Positions 1 through 10,878 of a DNA stretch of 64,000 nucleotides are shown here, one piece after another. Positions within the stretch are counted from its first letter, which is position 1. Each line of letters starts with the position of its first letter. The notes beneath the pieces were generated by a model. That model ran no database searches, had not been told where the DNA came from, and saw only the letters and a program-made list of their open reading frames with translations. The translations under genes and the position numbers were made by a program. The stretch covers positions 48,336 through 112,335 of the forward strand of contig CACLGX010000004.1 of NCBI GenBank assembly GCA_902606585.1, in the 5' to 3' direction. The DNA is from Paracoccaceae bacterium. Its GTDB lineage: Bacteria; Pseudomonadota; Alphaproteobacteria; Rhodobacterales; Rhodobacteraceae.

Positions 1-43
1 AAGAGCAGTCTTTATTAGGAAGCAACCGCAAAGGTCGATAGAA

Positions 44-307
44 ATGGCAAATACGGCTCAATCAAAAAAGAGAGCTCGTCAAAACGAGAGACGTGCCGCA
101 GTCAATAAATCGCGACGGTCGCGTATTAGAACGTTTTTACGAAGAGTTGAAGAAGCAATCTCAAATGGTGATAAAAGCGCCGCTAGTGCTGCACTTACTG
201 CTGTGCAACCTGAGCTAATGAGAGGTGTATCTAAAGGGATATTTCACAAAAACACTGCTGCTCGTAAAATGTCTAGGCTCTCAGCCAGGATAAAAAAGAT
301 AGCTTAA
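44..307 (+). CDS. rpsT: 30S ribosomal protein S20
   Basis: This is the small, very basic primary binding protein of 16S rRNA in the small ribosomal subunit. The 87-residue product has the family's usual length, opens with [13 protein letters not shown] and is rich in Lys/Arg/Ala helices throughout (for example [14 protein letters not shown] around residues 21-34), as expected for the three-helix S20 fold. An AAAGGTCG ribosome-binding site lies just upstream of the ATG. It is monocistronic here: a hairpin terminator follows, and then the dnaA leader. The rpsT-dnaA adjacency is common in Rhodobacterales. Identification is secure. Confidence 0.97.
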   Translation: MANTAQSKKRARQNERRAAVNKSRRSRIRTFLRRVEEAISNGDKSAASAALTAVQPELMRGVSKGIFHKNTAARKMSRLSARIKKIA

Positions 308-327
308 TCCAAATTACAAATTTGAAT

Positions 328-356
328 ATGCCTCTCTTCAGAGGCATTTTTTATTT
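328..356 (+). terminator. Intrinsic terminator after rpsT
   Basis: A perfect 8-bp stem (ATGCCTCT / AGAGGCAT) with a CTTC tetraloop is followed directly by TTTTTATTTT. It starts 21 bases past the rpsT stop, so it insulates dnaA from S20 transcription. It is the only convincing Rho-independent terminator I found in the window. Confidence 0.92.
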
Positions 357-623
357 TAAAAGAGATTCTTTTTAATTTTTTTTCGAGTCAAGTAATAAGT
401 TGTGTTGAAACTTCTTGTATCAAGTTGTTACCGTATATTAGCGATTCACCGCGTCTGGGGGGACAATAATTTTTAACGCTTGAAACAACAGCATGAAATT
501 TTGTCTTTCATGAATTGGGCGAAAATATTTTTGACCCTTAAAATGTTTCTCAGAAGATGTGAGTCAGGGAAATTTCAGGTCATTAAATTGAACTGATGGT
601 TTTTATGAATTTAGGACTTAAAA
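357..623 (+). promoter_or_regulatory. dnaA leader/promoter region without perfect DnaA box
   Basis: This gene-free stretch lies between the rpsT terminator and dnaA. It holds a GC-rich patch (GCGATTCACCGCGTCTGGGGGG, about 439-462) in otherwise AT-rich DNA. It also holds a 7-bp hairpin (CATGAAA / TTTCATG, 492-512) and a possible -35 element (TTGACC at 531-536). I found no TTATCCACA box on either strand, so I treat it as the dnaA regulatory leader and not as the replication origin. The exact promoter is not determined. Confidence 0.5.
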
Positions 624-1973
624 ATGGATGAAAAAATATGGACCAAGTTAAAAATTTCCCTAAAAAAATCAATCGGCGAAAACAACTTTAATAATTGGTT
701 ATCACCCATTAACTTCAGCTATGTTGATGAAGACATGGCTGTGTTCACTGTGCCAACAAATTTTTTAGGCAATTACGTATCACAAAATTGGGGCGATTTG
801 ATAATAGAGCAAATTTCATCCAAAAATAATAAAATTAGTCGCATAAAATTTGAAGTAGATACAAAATCGAACAACTTTGGAAATTCCCAACCTTCTGCGC
901 CTGCTCACATTAATGTTCAAAAAGATAATGAATTAGCTGGCGCACAGTTGGATAAGAGATTTACATTTGATGCTTTTGTTGTTGGCAAACCAAATGAATT
1001 GGCTCATGCAGCAGCTAGACGCGTTGCTGAAGCCGGTGATGTGAGTTTTAATCCACTTTTTCTTTATGGAGGCGTTGGCTTAGGAAAGACTCATTTAATG
1101 CATGCTATAGCTTGGGAGCTTAGTAACCGCCGGCCAGATATAAATGTACTGTATTTGTCCGCAGAACAATTCATGTATAGATTTGTTCAAGCTCTAAGAG
1201 AGCGAAAAATGATGGATTTCAAACAACTGTTTCGGTCCGTAGATATTTTAATGGTTGACGATGTTCAGTTTATTGCAGGTAAAGGAAGCACCCAAGAAGA
1301 GTTTTTTCATACTTTCAATGCATTGGTTGATCAAAGCAAACAAATAATCATCTCAGGCGATCGTGCGCCCGGTGAAATTAAAGATTTAGAAGACAGAATT
1401 AAAAGTAGACTACAGTCGGGTTTAGTTGTTGATTTGCACCCAACTGACTACGAGCTGCGCTTAGGCATTCTACAATCAAAAGTTGAACGTCAAAAACAGC
1501 AATACCCAGAGCTGAGTATAGATAATAACGTTTTAGAATTTCTTGCTCTCCGGATTTCAACAAATGTCCGGGTCTTAGAGGGTGCTCTAACGAGATTATT
1601 TGCATTTGCCTCACTTATTGGGCGGCATATTACCCTCGAGGTGGCACAGGATTGTCTTGCTGATGTACTTCGAGCATCTGAAAGAAAGATAACGGTTGAA
1701 GAGATTCAACGCAAAGTATCAGAGCATTATAATATCAGGCTATCGGATATGATAGGCCCTAAACGTCTTCGAACCTATGCTAGACCTAGACAAATAGCGA
1801 TGTTTCTAAGCAAGCAACTAACTAGTCGTAGCCTACCAGAAATTGGTCGTCGGTTTGGTGGCAGAGATCATACAACAGTAATGCATGGCGTAAGGCGAAT
1901 AGAAGAGCTAAGAGCACAAGATGGACAGATCGCTGAAGATTTAGAAATGCTTAGAAGAGCACTAGAAGCATAA
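624..1973 (+). CDS. dnaA: Chromosomal replication initiator protein DnaA
   Basis: DnaA is the AAA+ ATPase that binds DnaA boxes and opens the origin. The 449-residue product shows all four domains. These are an N-terminal DnaB/oligomerisation domain (about 1-75), a variable linker (about 76-110), an AAA+ core with Walker A GGVGLGKT (149-156) and Walker B MVDDVQF (210-216), and a C-terminal domain with the signature GGRDHTTVMHG. Length is normal for alphaproteobacteria. It heads the replication gene run dnaA-dnaN-recF-gyrB. Its own upstream region has no perfect DnaA box. The likely origin, with perfect boxes, is about 55 kb away between rho and maf. Confidence 0.98.
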   Translation: MDEKIWTKLKISLKKSIGENNFNNWLSPINFSYVDEDMAVFTVPTNFLGNYVSQNWGDLIIEQISSKNNKISRIKFEVDTKSNNFGNSQPSAPAHINVQKDNELAGAQLDKRFTFDAFVVGKPNELAHAAARRVAEAGDVSFNPLFLYGGVGLGKTHLMHAIAWELSNRRPDINVLYLSAEQFMYRFVQALRERKMMDFKQLFRSVDILMVDDVQFIAGKGSTQEEFFHTFNALVDQSKQIIISGDRAPGEIKDLEDRIKSRLQSGLVVDLHPTDYELRLGILQSKVERQKQQYPELSIDNNVLEFLALRISTNVRVLEGALTRLFAFASLIGRHITLEVAQDCLADVLRASERKITVEEIQRKVSEHYNIRLSDMIGPKRLRTYARPRQIAMFLSKQLTSRSLPEIGRRFGGRDHTTVMHGVRRIEELRAQDGQIAEDLEMLRRALEA

Positions 1974-2055
1974 ATCATAATAAATAAATACATTTATTTT
2001 AAAAAAAATTAAGATACCCTAACAACATAAATTTTATCTCTAACGAAAACTTGCG

Positions 2056-2083
2056 TTGACTGGATGTTTTAGTACATTATCCT
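2056..2083 (+). promoter_or_regulatory. Probable dnaN promoter
   Basis: TTGACT (-35) and TATCCT (-10) are separated by 16 bases in the dnaA-dnaN gap, about 25 bases before the dnaN start. This matches a housekeeping sigma factor promoter reasonably well. It suggests dnaN is transcribed independently of dnaA, although read-through is also possible because no terminator separates them. Confidence 0.5.
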
Positions 2084-2108
2084 TCGTTTCAGTAAGAGGA
2101 GCAACATA

Positions 2109-3227
2109 ATGAAGTTGAGCGTAGAACGAAGCTATTTATTAAAAGCAATTTCACAGGCTCAGTCAGTTGTTGAGCGCAGAAATACAATCCCTATTTTGTC
2201 AAATGTGTTAATTGAAGCAGACGGCGATACCGCCAAATTTCGTGCTACCGATCTAGATATTGAAGTTGTTGACAAAGCTCCAGCTCAAATTGAACAGCCA
2301 GGCTCAATAACAGTTTCTGCCATAACTTTGCATGAGATTGTTCGAAAGTTACCTGACGGAGCCCTTGTAACTTTAACGGGTGATACCGATAAAGGTCGTT
2401 TGACTGTTGAGGCTGGCAGATCAAACTTTTCGCTAGCTACATTGCCTAAGGAAGACTTTCCAATAATGGCTAGCTCAGAATATTCATCGAATTTTACTGC
2501 AAAGGCTTCTCTGTTGAGACGATTATTTGATAAGTCAAAATTTGCTATCTCAACAGAAGAAACAAGATATTACCTGAATGGTGTATACATGCACATTGCA
2601 TCATCTGATGGTGGTGAGGTCCTTCGATGTGTAGCTACTGACGGTCACAGACTTGCAAGAATTGACTCGGACTTGCCTGAAGGCGCCTCAGATATGCCTG
2701 GCGTGATAGTGCCAAGAAAAACCGTCGGAGAATTACGCAAGTTACTTGATGATGATGAACTTAAAATTGCTGTTTCTGTATCAGAAACAAAAATTAGATT
2801 TGCCACTCCAGAAATAACATTAACGTCGAAAGTTATAGATGGAACTTTTCCGGACTATACTAGAGTTATACCAAATGAAAATGTAAAGCGGCTTGAAGTC
2901 GATGCTAGTGACTTTGCTAAAGCAGTAGATAGAGTTGCAACTGTTTCTTCAGAGCGATCACGAGCCGTAAAGTTATCACTGAATGAAGATAGATTGGTAC
3001 TATCAGTAAATGCTCCAGATAGTGGAGCAGCAGAAGAGGAGCTTGCCGTTGCATATGGCGATGAGCCTTTAGAGATAGGTTTTAATGCTAAATATCTTTT
3101 GGAGATTGCAAGCCAAGTTGATCGAGAAAATGCTGTCTTTTTGTTCAACTCCTCAGGTGATCCTACCTTAATGCGAGAAGGAAATGATACCAGCGCTGTT
3201 TACGTTGTTATGCCAATGCGTGTTTAA
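2109..3227 (+). CDS. dnaN: DNA polymerase III beta sliding clamp
   Basis: DnaN forms the dimeric ring that tethers polymerase III and many repair proteins to DNA. The 372-residue product has the standard length and the three repeated clamp folds. Recognisable family segments are VVERRNTIPILSNV (about 21-34), the YYLNGVYMH region in the middle and the C-terminal YVVMPMRV, the typical end of beta clamps. An AAGAGGAG ribosome-binding site precedes the ATG. It follows dnaA by 135 bases, with its own likely promoter, and precedes recF by 43 bases. The clamp-binding partners PolIII epsilon (dnaQ) and MutS are also encoded in this window. Confidence 0.97.
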   Translation: MKLSVERSYLLKAISQAQSVVERRNTIPILSNVLIEADGDTAKFRATDLDIEVVDKAPAQIEQPGSITVSAITLHEIVRKLPDGALVTLTGDTDKGRLTVEAGRSNFSLATLPKEDFPIMASSEYSSNFTAKASLLRRLFDKSKFAISTEETRYYLNGVYMHIASSDGGEVLRCVATDGHRLARIDSDLPEGASDMPGVIVPRKTVGELRKLLDDDELKIAVSVSETKIRFATPEITLTSKVIDGTFPDYTRVIPNENVKRLEVDASDFAKAVDRVATVSSERSRAVKLSLNEDRLVLSVNAPDSGAAEEELAVAYGDEPLEIGFNAKYLLEIASQVDRENAVFLFNSSGDPTLMREGNDTSAVYVVMPMRV

Positions 3228-3270
3228 ATTAAAGTTTTTTAATTTTTAAAATAAAGGGTTTGAATAGGTC

Positions 3271-4371
3271 GTGGAACATATATCAAACCTGATCCTTTCG
3301 CATTTCCGGTCTCATAAAATTTCTAAGCTTTCACTTGATGGAAGACCTGTTGTTGTTTTTGGAAAAAATGGCACAGGTAAAACTAATATTTTAGAAGCTG
3401 TTTCGTTATTTTCACCAGGTCGAGGACTAAGGCGTGCGACCGCTGAAGATATTACACGCAACCCTGAAGCGATAGGCTGGAAAATTGAAGGTACGGTAAA
3501 AAATAGAGTCTCAGAATATGAGGTGGTTATTAGCTCTGAGAACGGTGAATCCAGACGTCTTTTTTTAGATGGAAAAAGAACTTCTGTTATGAGGCTAAGC
3601 CAAATCTTACGAATTGTGTGGCTTGTGCCGTCAATGGATAGAATATGGATAGAGGGCTCCAGCGGAAGAAGGCAATTTTTAGACAGGCTTACTTTAAGTT
3701 ATTTTCCAGAACATGCAGAAACTAGTCTTTCATATGAAAAAGCAATGAGAGAAAGAAACCGCCTCTTAAAAGAGAAAATATGTAACGATCACTGGTATAA
3801 TGCTCTTGAAATTGAGATGGCTAAAAGTGCAGTTTCTATCCAAAAAGCAAGATTAGAGGCTATAAAATACCTGAGCGAAGCACAAAATAATTTGACGGGA
3901 AAATTTCCTAAGGCTGAGTTGCTTTTAGACGATCCAGATCAAACTATAATCACCGACGAAGAAGAAGCTATTCAAGTTCTGAAAAATTCACGTCCAAGTG
4001 ATATGATAATGGGCCGCACAAGCGTTGGTCCTCATAAGTCAGATCTTCAAGCCATTTATGAAGACAAGTTAACTTTAGCTAAAGATTGCTCAACAGGAGA
4101 ACAAAAAGCCATTTTGATATCAATAATATTAGCAAATGCTAAGTCCCTTGCAAAAATTAGTAAAGTTTCACCAATTGTCTTGCTTGATGAAGTTTCCGCA
4201 CATCTCGACAAAGAAAGACAAGCAGCTTTGTACGATGAAATATGTGGACTTGGAGTTCAGGCTTGGATGACAGGAACAGGGCCCGAATTGTTTTCAGAAC
4301 TTAAAAACAAAGCGCAGTTTATAGAAGTTTCAACTATTGATGGTATTTCCGAACTCTCAATTTCTAATTAA
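3271..4371 (+). CDS. recF: DNA replication and repair protein RecF
   Basis: RecF is an SMC-like ATPase that helps load RecA at single-strand gaps and stalled forks. The 366-residue product has Walker A GKNGTGKT (31-38), the ABC signature STGEQKA and Walker B VLLDEVSAHLD in the right order and spacing. The start is GTG, giving MEHISNLILSHFRS, which matches the family's N-terminus. It sits between dnaN and gyrB in the canonical order. The window also carries addAB, so both major recombination entry routes are represented. I see no anomaly in length or motifs. Confidence 0.95.
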   Translation: MEHISNLILSHFRSHKISKLSLDGRPVVVFGKNGTGKTNILEAVSLFSPGRGLRRATAEDITRNPEAIGWKIEGTVKNRVSEYEVVISSENGESRRLFLDGKRTSVMRLSQILRIVWLVPSMDRIWIEGSSGRRQFLDRLTLSYFPEHAETSLSYEKAMRERNRLLKEKICNDHWYNALEIEMAKSAVSIQKARLEAIKYLSEAQNNLTGKFPKAELLLDDPDQTIITDEEEAIQVLKNSRPSDMIMGRTSVGPHKSDLQAIYEDKLTLAKDCSTGEQKAILISIILANAKSLAKISKVSPIVLLDEVSAHLDKERQAALYDEICGLGVQAWMTGTGPELFSELKNKAQFIEVSTIDGISELSISN

Positions 4372-4446
4372 TAACCCAGAACAACTAAAGAAATCCAAAT
4401 AGTACACATTTTTAGCCTAATGTAGGTACTAAATGTAGTGAAATGC

Positions 4447-4475
4447 GTGACATATGCTACCATAAATCGTATAGT
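4447..4475 (+). promoter_or_regulatory. Probable gyrB promoter
   Basis: GTGACA (-35) and TATAGT (-10) are spaced by 17 bases in the 129-base recF-gyrB gap. A start about 7 bases downstream would leave a leader of roughly 18-20 bases containing AAAGGG before the gyrB ATG. This supports separate expression of gyrB from the dnaN-recF unit. Confidence 0.5.
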
Positions 4476-4488
4476 ATTAGAAAATTAA

Positions 4489-6918
<2,430 letters not shown>

Positions 6919-6932
6919 GTATGAATTTCTTT

Positions 6933-7979
6933 TTAAGCTGCGTTTCTCATAATTTCTAAAAATTTGTCTATGTCTTTTAATGAGCGACTCCAGTCTACTA
7001 CAAAACGAGCCACTACTGGTGTATCATCACTGACCCCATCTATCTCAGACCAAGTATAATACTCTAAACCTTCAGCATATGCCTTTCTATGCATATATGC
7101 TGGCATTTTGACAAAAATTAAATTTGCCTTTGGTTCAACTAAAAACTCAACTTTTTTAATTTCCCTTAATCCCGCTATAAGTCGCGCAGCAGCTTTATTT
7201 GCTTTCCCTGCTAATTCTATCCACAAATCATTTTGCAAATAGGCCAACATTTGAGCAGAAAGATAACGGTGCTTAGAAAATAAGTGGGCCGATCTTTTTC
7301 TTCGTAACTCAAACTCCCAAGCTTTTTGGGGATCAAAAAATATGACACCCTCCGCGCCCATCAAGCCATTTTTTGTACCGCCGAAGCTCACAACATCAAC
7401 TCCAGCTTTCCAAGTCATTTCTGCAGCGGTACATTCAAGTGAGACTAGTGCATTTGCAAACCGCGCACCATCCATATGAACTGGCAAATCAAATTCCTTA
7501 GCAATTTTAGTAAGTTCCTTAATTTCATTTAATGTGTAAACTTGTCCTTTTTCTGTAATTTGGGTGATTGATATCGGGCCTCTTTGTGGGCCATGCACAC
7601 CTCTGGACTCTTCAGCTTGTATTGATTCCCTTAATTCTTTTGGGTTTATTTTATCGCTATTGCCAACAAGAGTTAGTTTCGCTCCAGAAAAAAACTCAGG
7701 TGCATTACATTCATCCTCGTGTATATGTGAAACAGGACTACAAAAAATCGTTTGCCAAGGCTCGCATAAGGTCGAAAGCGCAAGTGAGTTAGCTGCAGTT
7801 CCAGTTGCAACCAAATAAACTGCTGCCTCAGGAGCCTCAAATGCCTTTTGGATCATATGCCGAACTTTTGTCATTTGACTATCTTCGCCATAGCTAGGCT
7901 GGTAACCTTTGTTCGCTTCAGCTAGAGCATCCAGGACCTGCTGAGGAACTGGGCTGTAGTTATCAGATGAAAAAATCAT
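6933..7979 (-). CDS. ltaE: Low-specificity L-threonine aldolase
   Basis: This PLP enzyme splits L-threonine or allo-threonine into glycine and acetaldehyde. The 348-residue product opens with FSSDNYSPVPQQVLDAL, a hallmark of the aldolase/beta-eliminating lyase family. It has the cofactor-binding aspartate in HMDGARFANAL (D170) and the Schiff-base lysine in SFGGTKNGLMGAEG (K203). It is the last gene of the ribF-ycgN-ltaE run, starting immediately beside the stop of the upstream gene, so it is probably co-translated. It is convergent with gyrB. The broader family also includes tyrosine phenol-lyase relatives, but the motif set favours threonine aldolase. Confidence 0.9.
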   Translation of the reverse strand: MIFSSDNYSPVPQQVLDALAEANKGYQPSYGEDSQMTKVRHMIQKAFEAPEAAVYLVATGTAANSLALSTLCEPWQTIFCSPVSHIHEDECNAPEFFSGAKLTLVGNSDKINPKELRESIQAEESRGVHGPQRGPISITQITEKGQVYTLNEIKELTKIAKEFDLPVHMDGARFANALVSLECTAAEMTWKAGVDVVSFGGTKNGLMGAEGVIFFDPQKAWEFELRRKRSAHLFSKHRYLSAQMLAYLQNDLWIELAGKANKAAARLIAGLREIKKVEFLVEPKANLIFVKMPAYMHRKAYAEGLEYYTWSEIDGVSDDTPVVARFVVDWSRSLKDIDKFLEIMRNAA

Positions 7980-8450
7980 CTAAACCTCTTCTTCCCATAA
8001 ATAATCTTCCCATTCATCCTCGTTTACTTCAAATTCTGCAATAGTTTTATTTTGCACTGAAACATTTGCATCATGAACAGAATTTGACGTTCCAGAAATG
8101 AGTGGATGCCAATTATATAGCTCTTGTCCTTTCCAGACTAGATAATAAGCGCAAGTTTTAGGCAACCAATATGCATGTTCACTGATATTTTTTGGAGTAA
8201 GCACTATACATTCAGGCACAAATTGATGACGGATTGAGTACTGGCTGCATTTGCAGCTTTCATTATCAAGTAACCTACATGCTATCGTTGTGTAGTGGAT
8301 CTCATCAGTTTCATCGTTTTCCAGTTTATTGAGGCAACACTTTCCACACCCATCGCAAAGGGCTTCCCATTCTACTTTGGACATCTCAGACATTTGTTTA
8401 TTTTTCCAGAATCCCTGCTGAATCCCTTCTTTTTGTGAACGGTTTTTCAT
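7980..8450 (-). CDS. YcgN-family cysteine-cluster protein (UPF0260)
   Basis: A 156-residue protein of the YcgN/UPF0260 family, whose function is not established. The N-terminal half has the cluster CDGCGKCC (C32, C35, C38, C39). Further cysteines follow in CRLLD, CKCSQY and PECIVLTP, a pattern of the zinc- or iron-chelating CxxCxxCC class. It overlaps the end of ribF by 4 bases (ATGA) and abuts ltaE, so the three genes form a coupled unit. No signal peptide or membrane segment is visible, so it should be cytoplasmic. The metal preference cannot be read from sequence. Confidence 0.82.
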   Translation of the reverse strand: MKNRSQKEGIQQGFWKNKQMSEMSKVEWEALCDGCGKCCLNKLENDETDEIHYTTIACRLLDNESCKCSQYSIRHQFVPECIVLTPKNISEHAYWLPKTCAYYLVWKGQELYNWHPLISGTSNSVHDANVSVQNKTIAEFEVNEDEWEDYLWEEEV

Positions 8451-9388
8451 TTCAGGCTCTTCAGTAATTCTTTTGCTTTTAGGCTATCCTGATCCATTTG
8501 GACTATAAGGTTTTCTAGCGAGTCAAATTTTATTTCAGGACGCATAAAATCTACTAGTGCAACTGAAAGAGTAGCGCCATATAGATCACCGGAAAAGTCA
8601 AAGATAAATGTCTCCAAATTAGGAGTATTTTCACCAAACATTGGTCGCACACCCAGACTTGCAACGCCATTATAACAACCAACATGCTCTCCGTTCAACA
8701 CATCTACTAAGACTGCATATACCCCTAAATTTGGTAAATGAAGCCCATCCAAAGACATATTAGCTGTAGGATATCCAAGTTCCCGGCCCCGTTGCTCACC
8801 CCCTATCACGACACCTTCTATCCTATGCCAATGTCCTAATTGTTTTGCAGCATCCTTTGGCCGCCCTTCGGCTAAAGCTGTTCTTATTGAAGTGCTAGAC
8901 ACTTGGCCTGTTTCAGTTTCCATTAGGTTAGCTATTGTTACCTCAAAACCCATAGAGCTGCCTAATGAAATTAAATCTTTAACTGTCCCTGACCGACCTT
9001 TACCGAAGCAAAAATCTTCCCCAACAACAAGATGACGCAAACCTAGACCTTTACTTATAACCTGGTCAGCAAACTCAAATGGAGTTAGAGAGGACAACGT
9101 TTTGTTAAAATTCAGCTCATACAGCTTTTCAACATTCAATTTATTTAAATACGTTGCTTTTGCATCAGAGCTCATTAAACGAAAATTCGGGCCCTCTGGA
9201 AAAAAGTATGATCTTGGATGAGGTTCAAAGGTCAAAATGCCCAACGGGGATTTATTTTTAAGGCCCCATAGTCGCGCTATTTCTATAACATGCTGGTGCC
9301 CTATGTGAACGCCATCAAAGTTCCCAACAGCGACGCTAGCTCCCTTGTCACTTGGTTTAACAAATTGATAATCACGAATAATCCTCAT
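8447..9388 (-). CDS. ribF: Bifunctional riboflavin kinase / FAD synthetase
   Basis: RibF phosphorylates riboflavin to FMN and adenylates FMN to FAD. The N-terminal nucleotidyltransferase domain shows GNFDGVHIGH and SSTSIR. The C-terminal riboflavin kinase domain shows RGRELGYPTANM and GVYAV. Counted from the GTG of the ORF track (9397), these motifs are at about 25-34, 167-172 and 203-214. I prefer the ATG at 9388 (MRIIRDYQF), because relatives I recall begin this way; the GTG remains possible. The protein is about 313 residues, normal for the family. It lies downstream of the MaoC-like gene and overlaps the ycgN-family gene. Confidence 0.94.
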   Translation of the reverse strand: MRIIRDYQFVKPSDKGASVAVGNFDGVHIGHQHVIEIARLWGLKNKSPLGILTFEPHPRSYFFPEGPNFRLMSSDAKATYLNKLNVEKLYELNFNKTLSSLTPFEFADQVISKGLGLRHLVVGEDFCFGKGRSGTVKDLISLGSSMGFEVTIANLMETETGQVSSTSIRTALAEGRPKDAAKQLGHWHRIEGVVIGGEQRGRELGYPTANMSLDGLHLPNLGVYAVLVDVLNGEHVGCYNGVASLGVRPMFGENTPNLETFIFDFSGDLYGATLSVALVDFMRPEIKFDSLENLIVQMDQDSLKAKELLKSLK

Positions 9389-9449
9389 GATTTTCACGTA
9401 TCTCGCAAATCATTGTAAAACAAGTTTGAATTTATTTAATCATTCGAAT

Positions 9450-9893
9450 TCAGTCAAACTTTCTACTTGGAGCTAGGACCATCGCCTCCCCAACCAATAC
9501 GTTTTTCCCATTTACTTCACAACGACAATCCAACTTAACTCGGCGCTTATCAATTACCATATCTACGACCCGAACTTCGGCATGAACTAGATCCCCAGGT
9601 CTTACAGGAGCTAAAAATTTTAAGTTCTGGCTCATATATATAGTGCCATGGCCAGGAAGCTGCTCTCCTATTACTGCAGAAATTAATCCCGCAGTTAACA
9701 TACCATGAGCTATTCTTCCTTCAAAAATTGTATCCCTTGCATAATCATCGTCTAGATGAACCGGGTTATGATCTGTTGAGATTTCTGCAAATTGTTCAAT
9801 ATCTCTATCGGTTATGATTTTCCGAATATACCGAGTCATACCCATTTCGATATCTTCTATACATATTGTTCCTCGCGGATTATTATCTAGCAT
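9450..9893 (-). CDS. MaoC-like (R)-specific enoyl-CoA hydratase
   Basis: A 147-residue single hot-dog-fold protein of the MaoC/PhaJ type. These enzymes hydrate trans-2-enoyl-CoA to (R)-3-hydroxyacyl-CoA. The hydratase-2 catalytic motif is present as STDHNPVHLDDDYA (Asp and His spaced as in the family), followed by GRIAHGMLTAGLISAVIGEQLPG, the typical helix after the active site. It lies between the HAD protein and ribF on the same strand, separated by about 93 and 61 bases. The physiological acyl-CoA substrate cannot be told. Related family members act on short branched or C4-C5 substrates. Confidence 0.85.
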   Translation of the reverse strand: MLDNNPRGTICIEDIEMGMTRYIRKIITDRDIEQFAEISTDHNPVHLDDDYARDTIFEGRIAHGMLTAGLISAVIGEQLPGHGTIYMSQNLKFLAPVRPGDLVHAEVRVVDMVIDKRRVKLDCRCEVNGKNVLVGEAMVLAPSRKFD

Positions 9894-9986
9894 AAGAACT
9901 TCACCAATAAGTAATTTTCGTTAATAAAAGAGCTTTTAAATGAAATATAATTACTTGGCAACCGCAGTATTTTGCTTTGTTCAATG

Positions 9987-10859
9987 TTATCTTAAATACC
10001 CAATAGAATAGGCTGGGTTAAGTTTTTGCTCTTTTAGATAATGCTCTAGTAGCCCTTGGTCTGGTTGGTCTTTAGTCCCAGTTTCTAATGCAGCTAAACC
10101 TCCAGTAATAAATAAACTATCAATGCCTTCTTTTACAGCACCTAGAATGTCTGTTGTTATTCCATCCCCAATAGCCAGAATACGGTCATCGTTTATTTGA
10201 AACCCGCTAGAAGAAAGTCGCTGTCTAGCTAAGTCGTATATAGGTTGAAATGGTTTTCCAAAATATAAACTCTCCCCCCCCAGATCAGTATATATTTTAG
10301 CCAAAGCGCCAGCACACCATTCTCTAACGCTTCCTCTATCAACGATAATATCTGGATTTGCACAAAGAAGCTTTAAACCCCGCTTTTTGGCAAACTCAAA
10401 GTCGGAAAAATAAACATCGAGATTTTCTAGACTGTTAAAAGGTCCAGTACAAACAATTCCCTCTGCTTCATCTATTGGTACGCGCTCAATATTGACCGGA
10501 TTTTTTACGACGTTAAGTGGCTCAAAAAAATTTTCTTCATACGGCGTTCCGATAAAATAAATTTTATTTCCAACAACACCCTGAAACATTGCCATTCTTG
10601 CACTGTCACCAGATGTAGCTATTAGATCCCAAGCCTCAGGATCAACTCCAAATTTTATTAACTGCTTTTCAACGCCAGACCGCGGCCGAGGAGAGTTGGT
10701 TACCAAAACGACTTTACCACCTTTGGCCCTATATTTTTTTAAGGAGTCGTTGGCACTCGTATATGCTTTAACGCCATTATGTACGCACCCCCATAAATCG
10801 ACGAACAAAGCATCGTACCTATCAGAAACGTCATCTAATGATTTTATCACTACTGTCAA
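9987..10859 (-). CDS. HAD-superfamily class IIA hydrolase (TIGR01459-like)
   Basis: A 290-residue protein of the HAD subfamily that includes NagD and pyridoxal/phosphoglycolate phosphatases. Motif I reads FVDLWGCVHNG. The nucleophile D21 is present, but the usual second aspartate (DxD) is a tryptophan (DLW). This variant is, as I recall, typical of an alphaproteobacterial branch annotated TIGR01459. Motif II is VTNSPRP (T54-S56), a lysine follows in GKPFQPIYD, and motif IV is AIGDGITTDILGA. The class IIA cap lies between motifs II and III. The substrate is unknown. It sits 19 bases after ppaC, probably in one transcript. Confidence 0.8.
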   Translation of the reverse strand: MTVVIKSLDDVSDRYDALFVDLWGCVHNGVKAYTSANDSLKKYRAKGGKVVLVTNSPRPRSGVEKQLIKFGVDPEAWDLIATSGDSARMAMFQGVVGNKIYFIGTPYEENFFEPLNVVKNPVNIERVPIDEAEGIVCTGPFNSLENLDVYFSDFEFAKKRGLKLLCANPDIIVDRGSVREWCAGALAKIYTDLGGESLYFGKPFQPIYDLARQRLSSSGFQINDDRILAIGDGITTDILGAVKEGIDSLFITGGLAALETGTKDQPDQGLLEHYLKEQKLNPAYSIGYLR

Positions 10860-10878
10860 AGAACCGTCCTGAAAAGTT

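Noticed and set aside
357-623. rpsT-dnaA gap as the replication origin
   Set aside because: It lies next to dnaA, but I found no TTATCCACA box on either strand and genes do not diverge here. The rho-maf gap is a much better candidate.
7218-7238. CTATCCACA in ltaE as a DnaA box
   Set aside because: A single one-mismatch site inside a coding gene, as expected by chance.
9380-9405. TTTTCACGTATCTC as a third parS site near ribF
   Set aside because: Only one half-site resembles parS, and the other arm has several mismatches. It is also far from the par locus.
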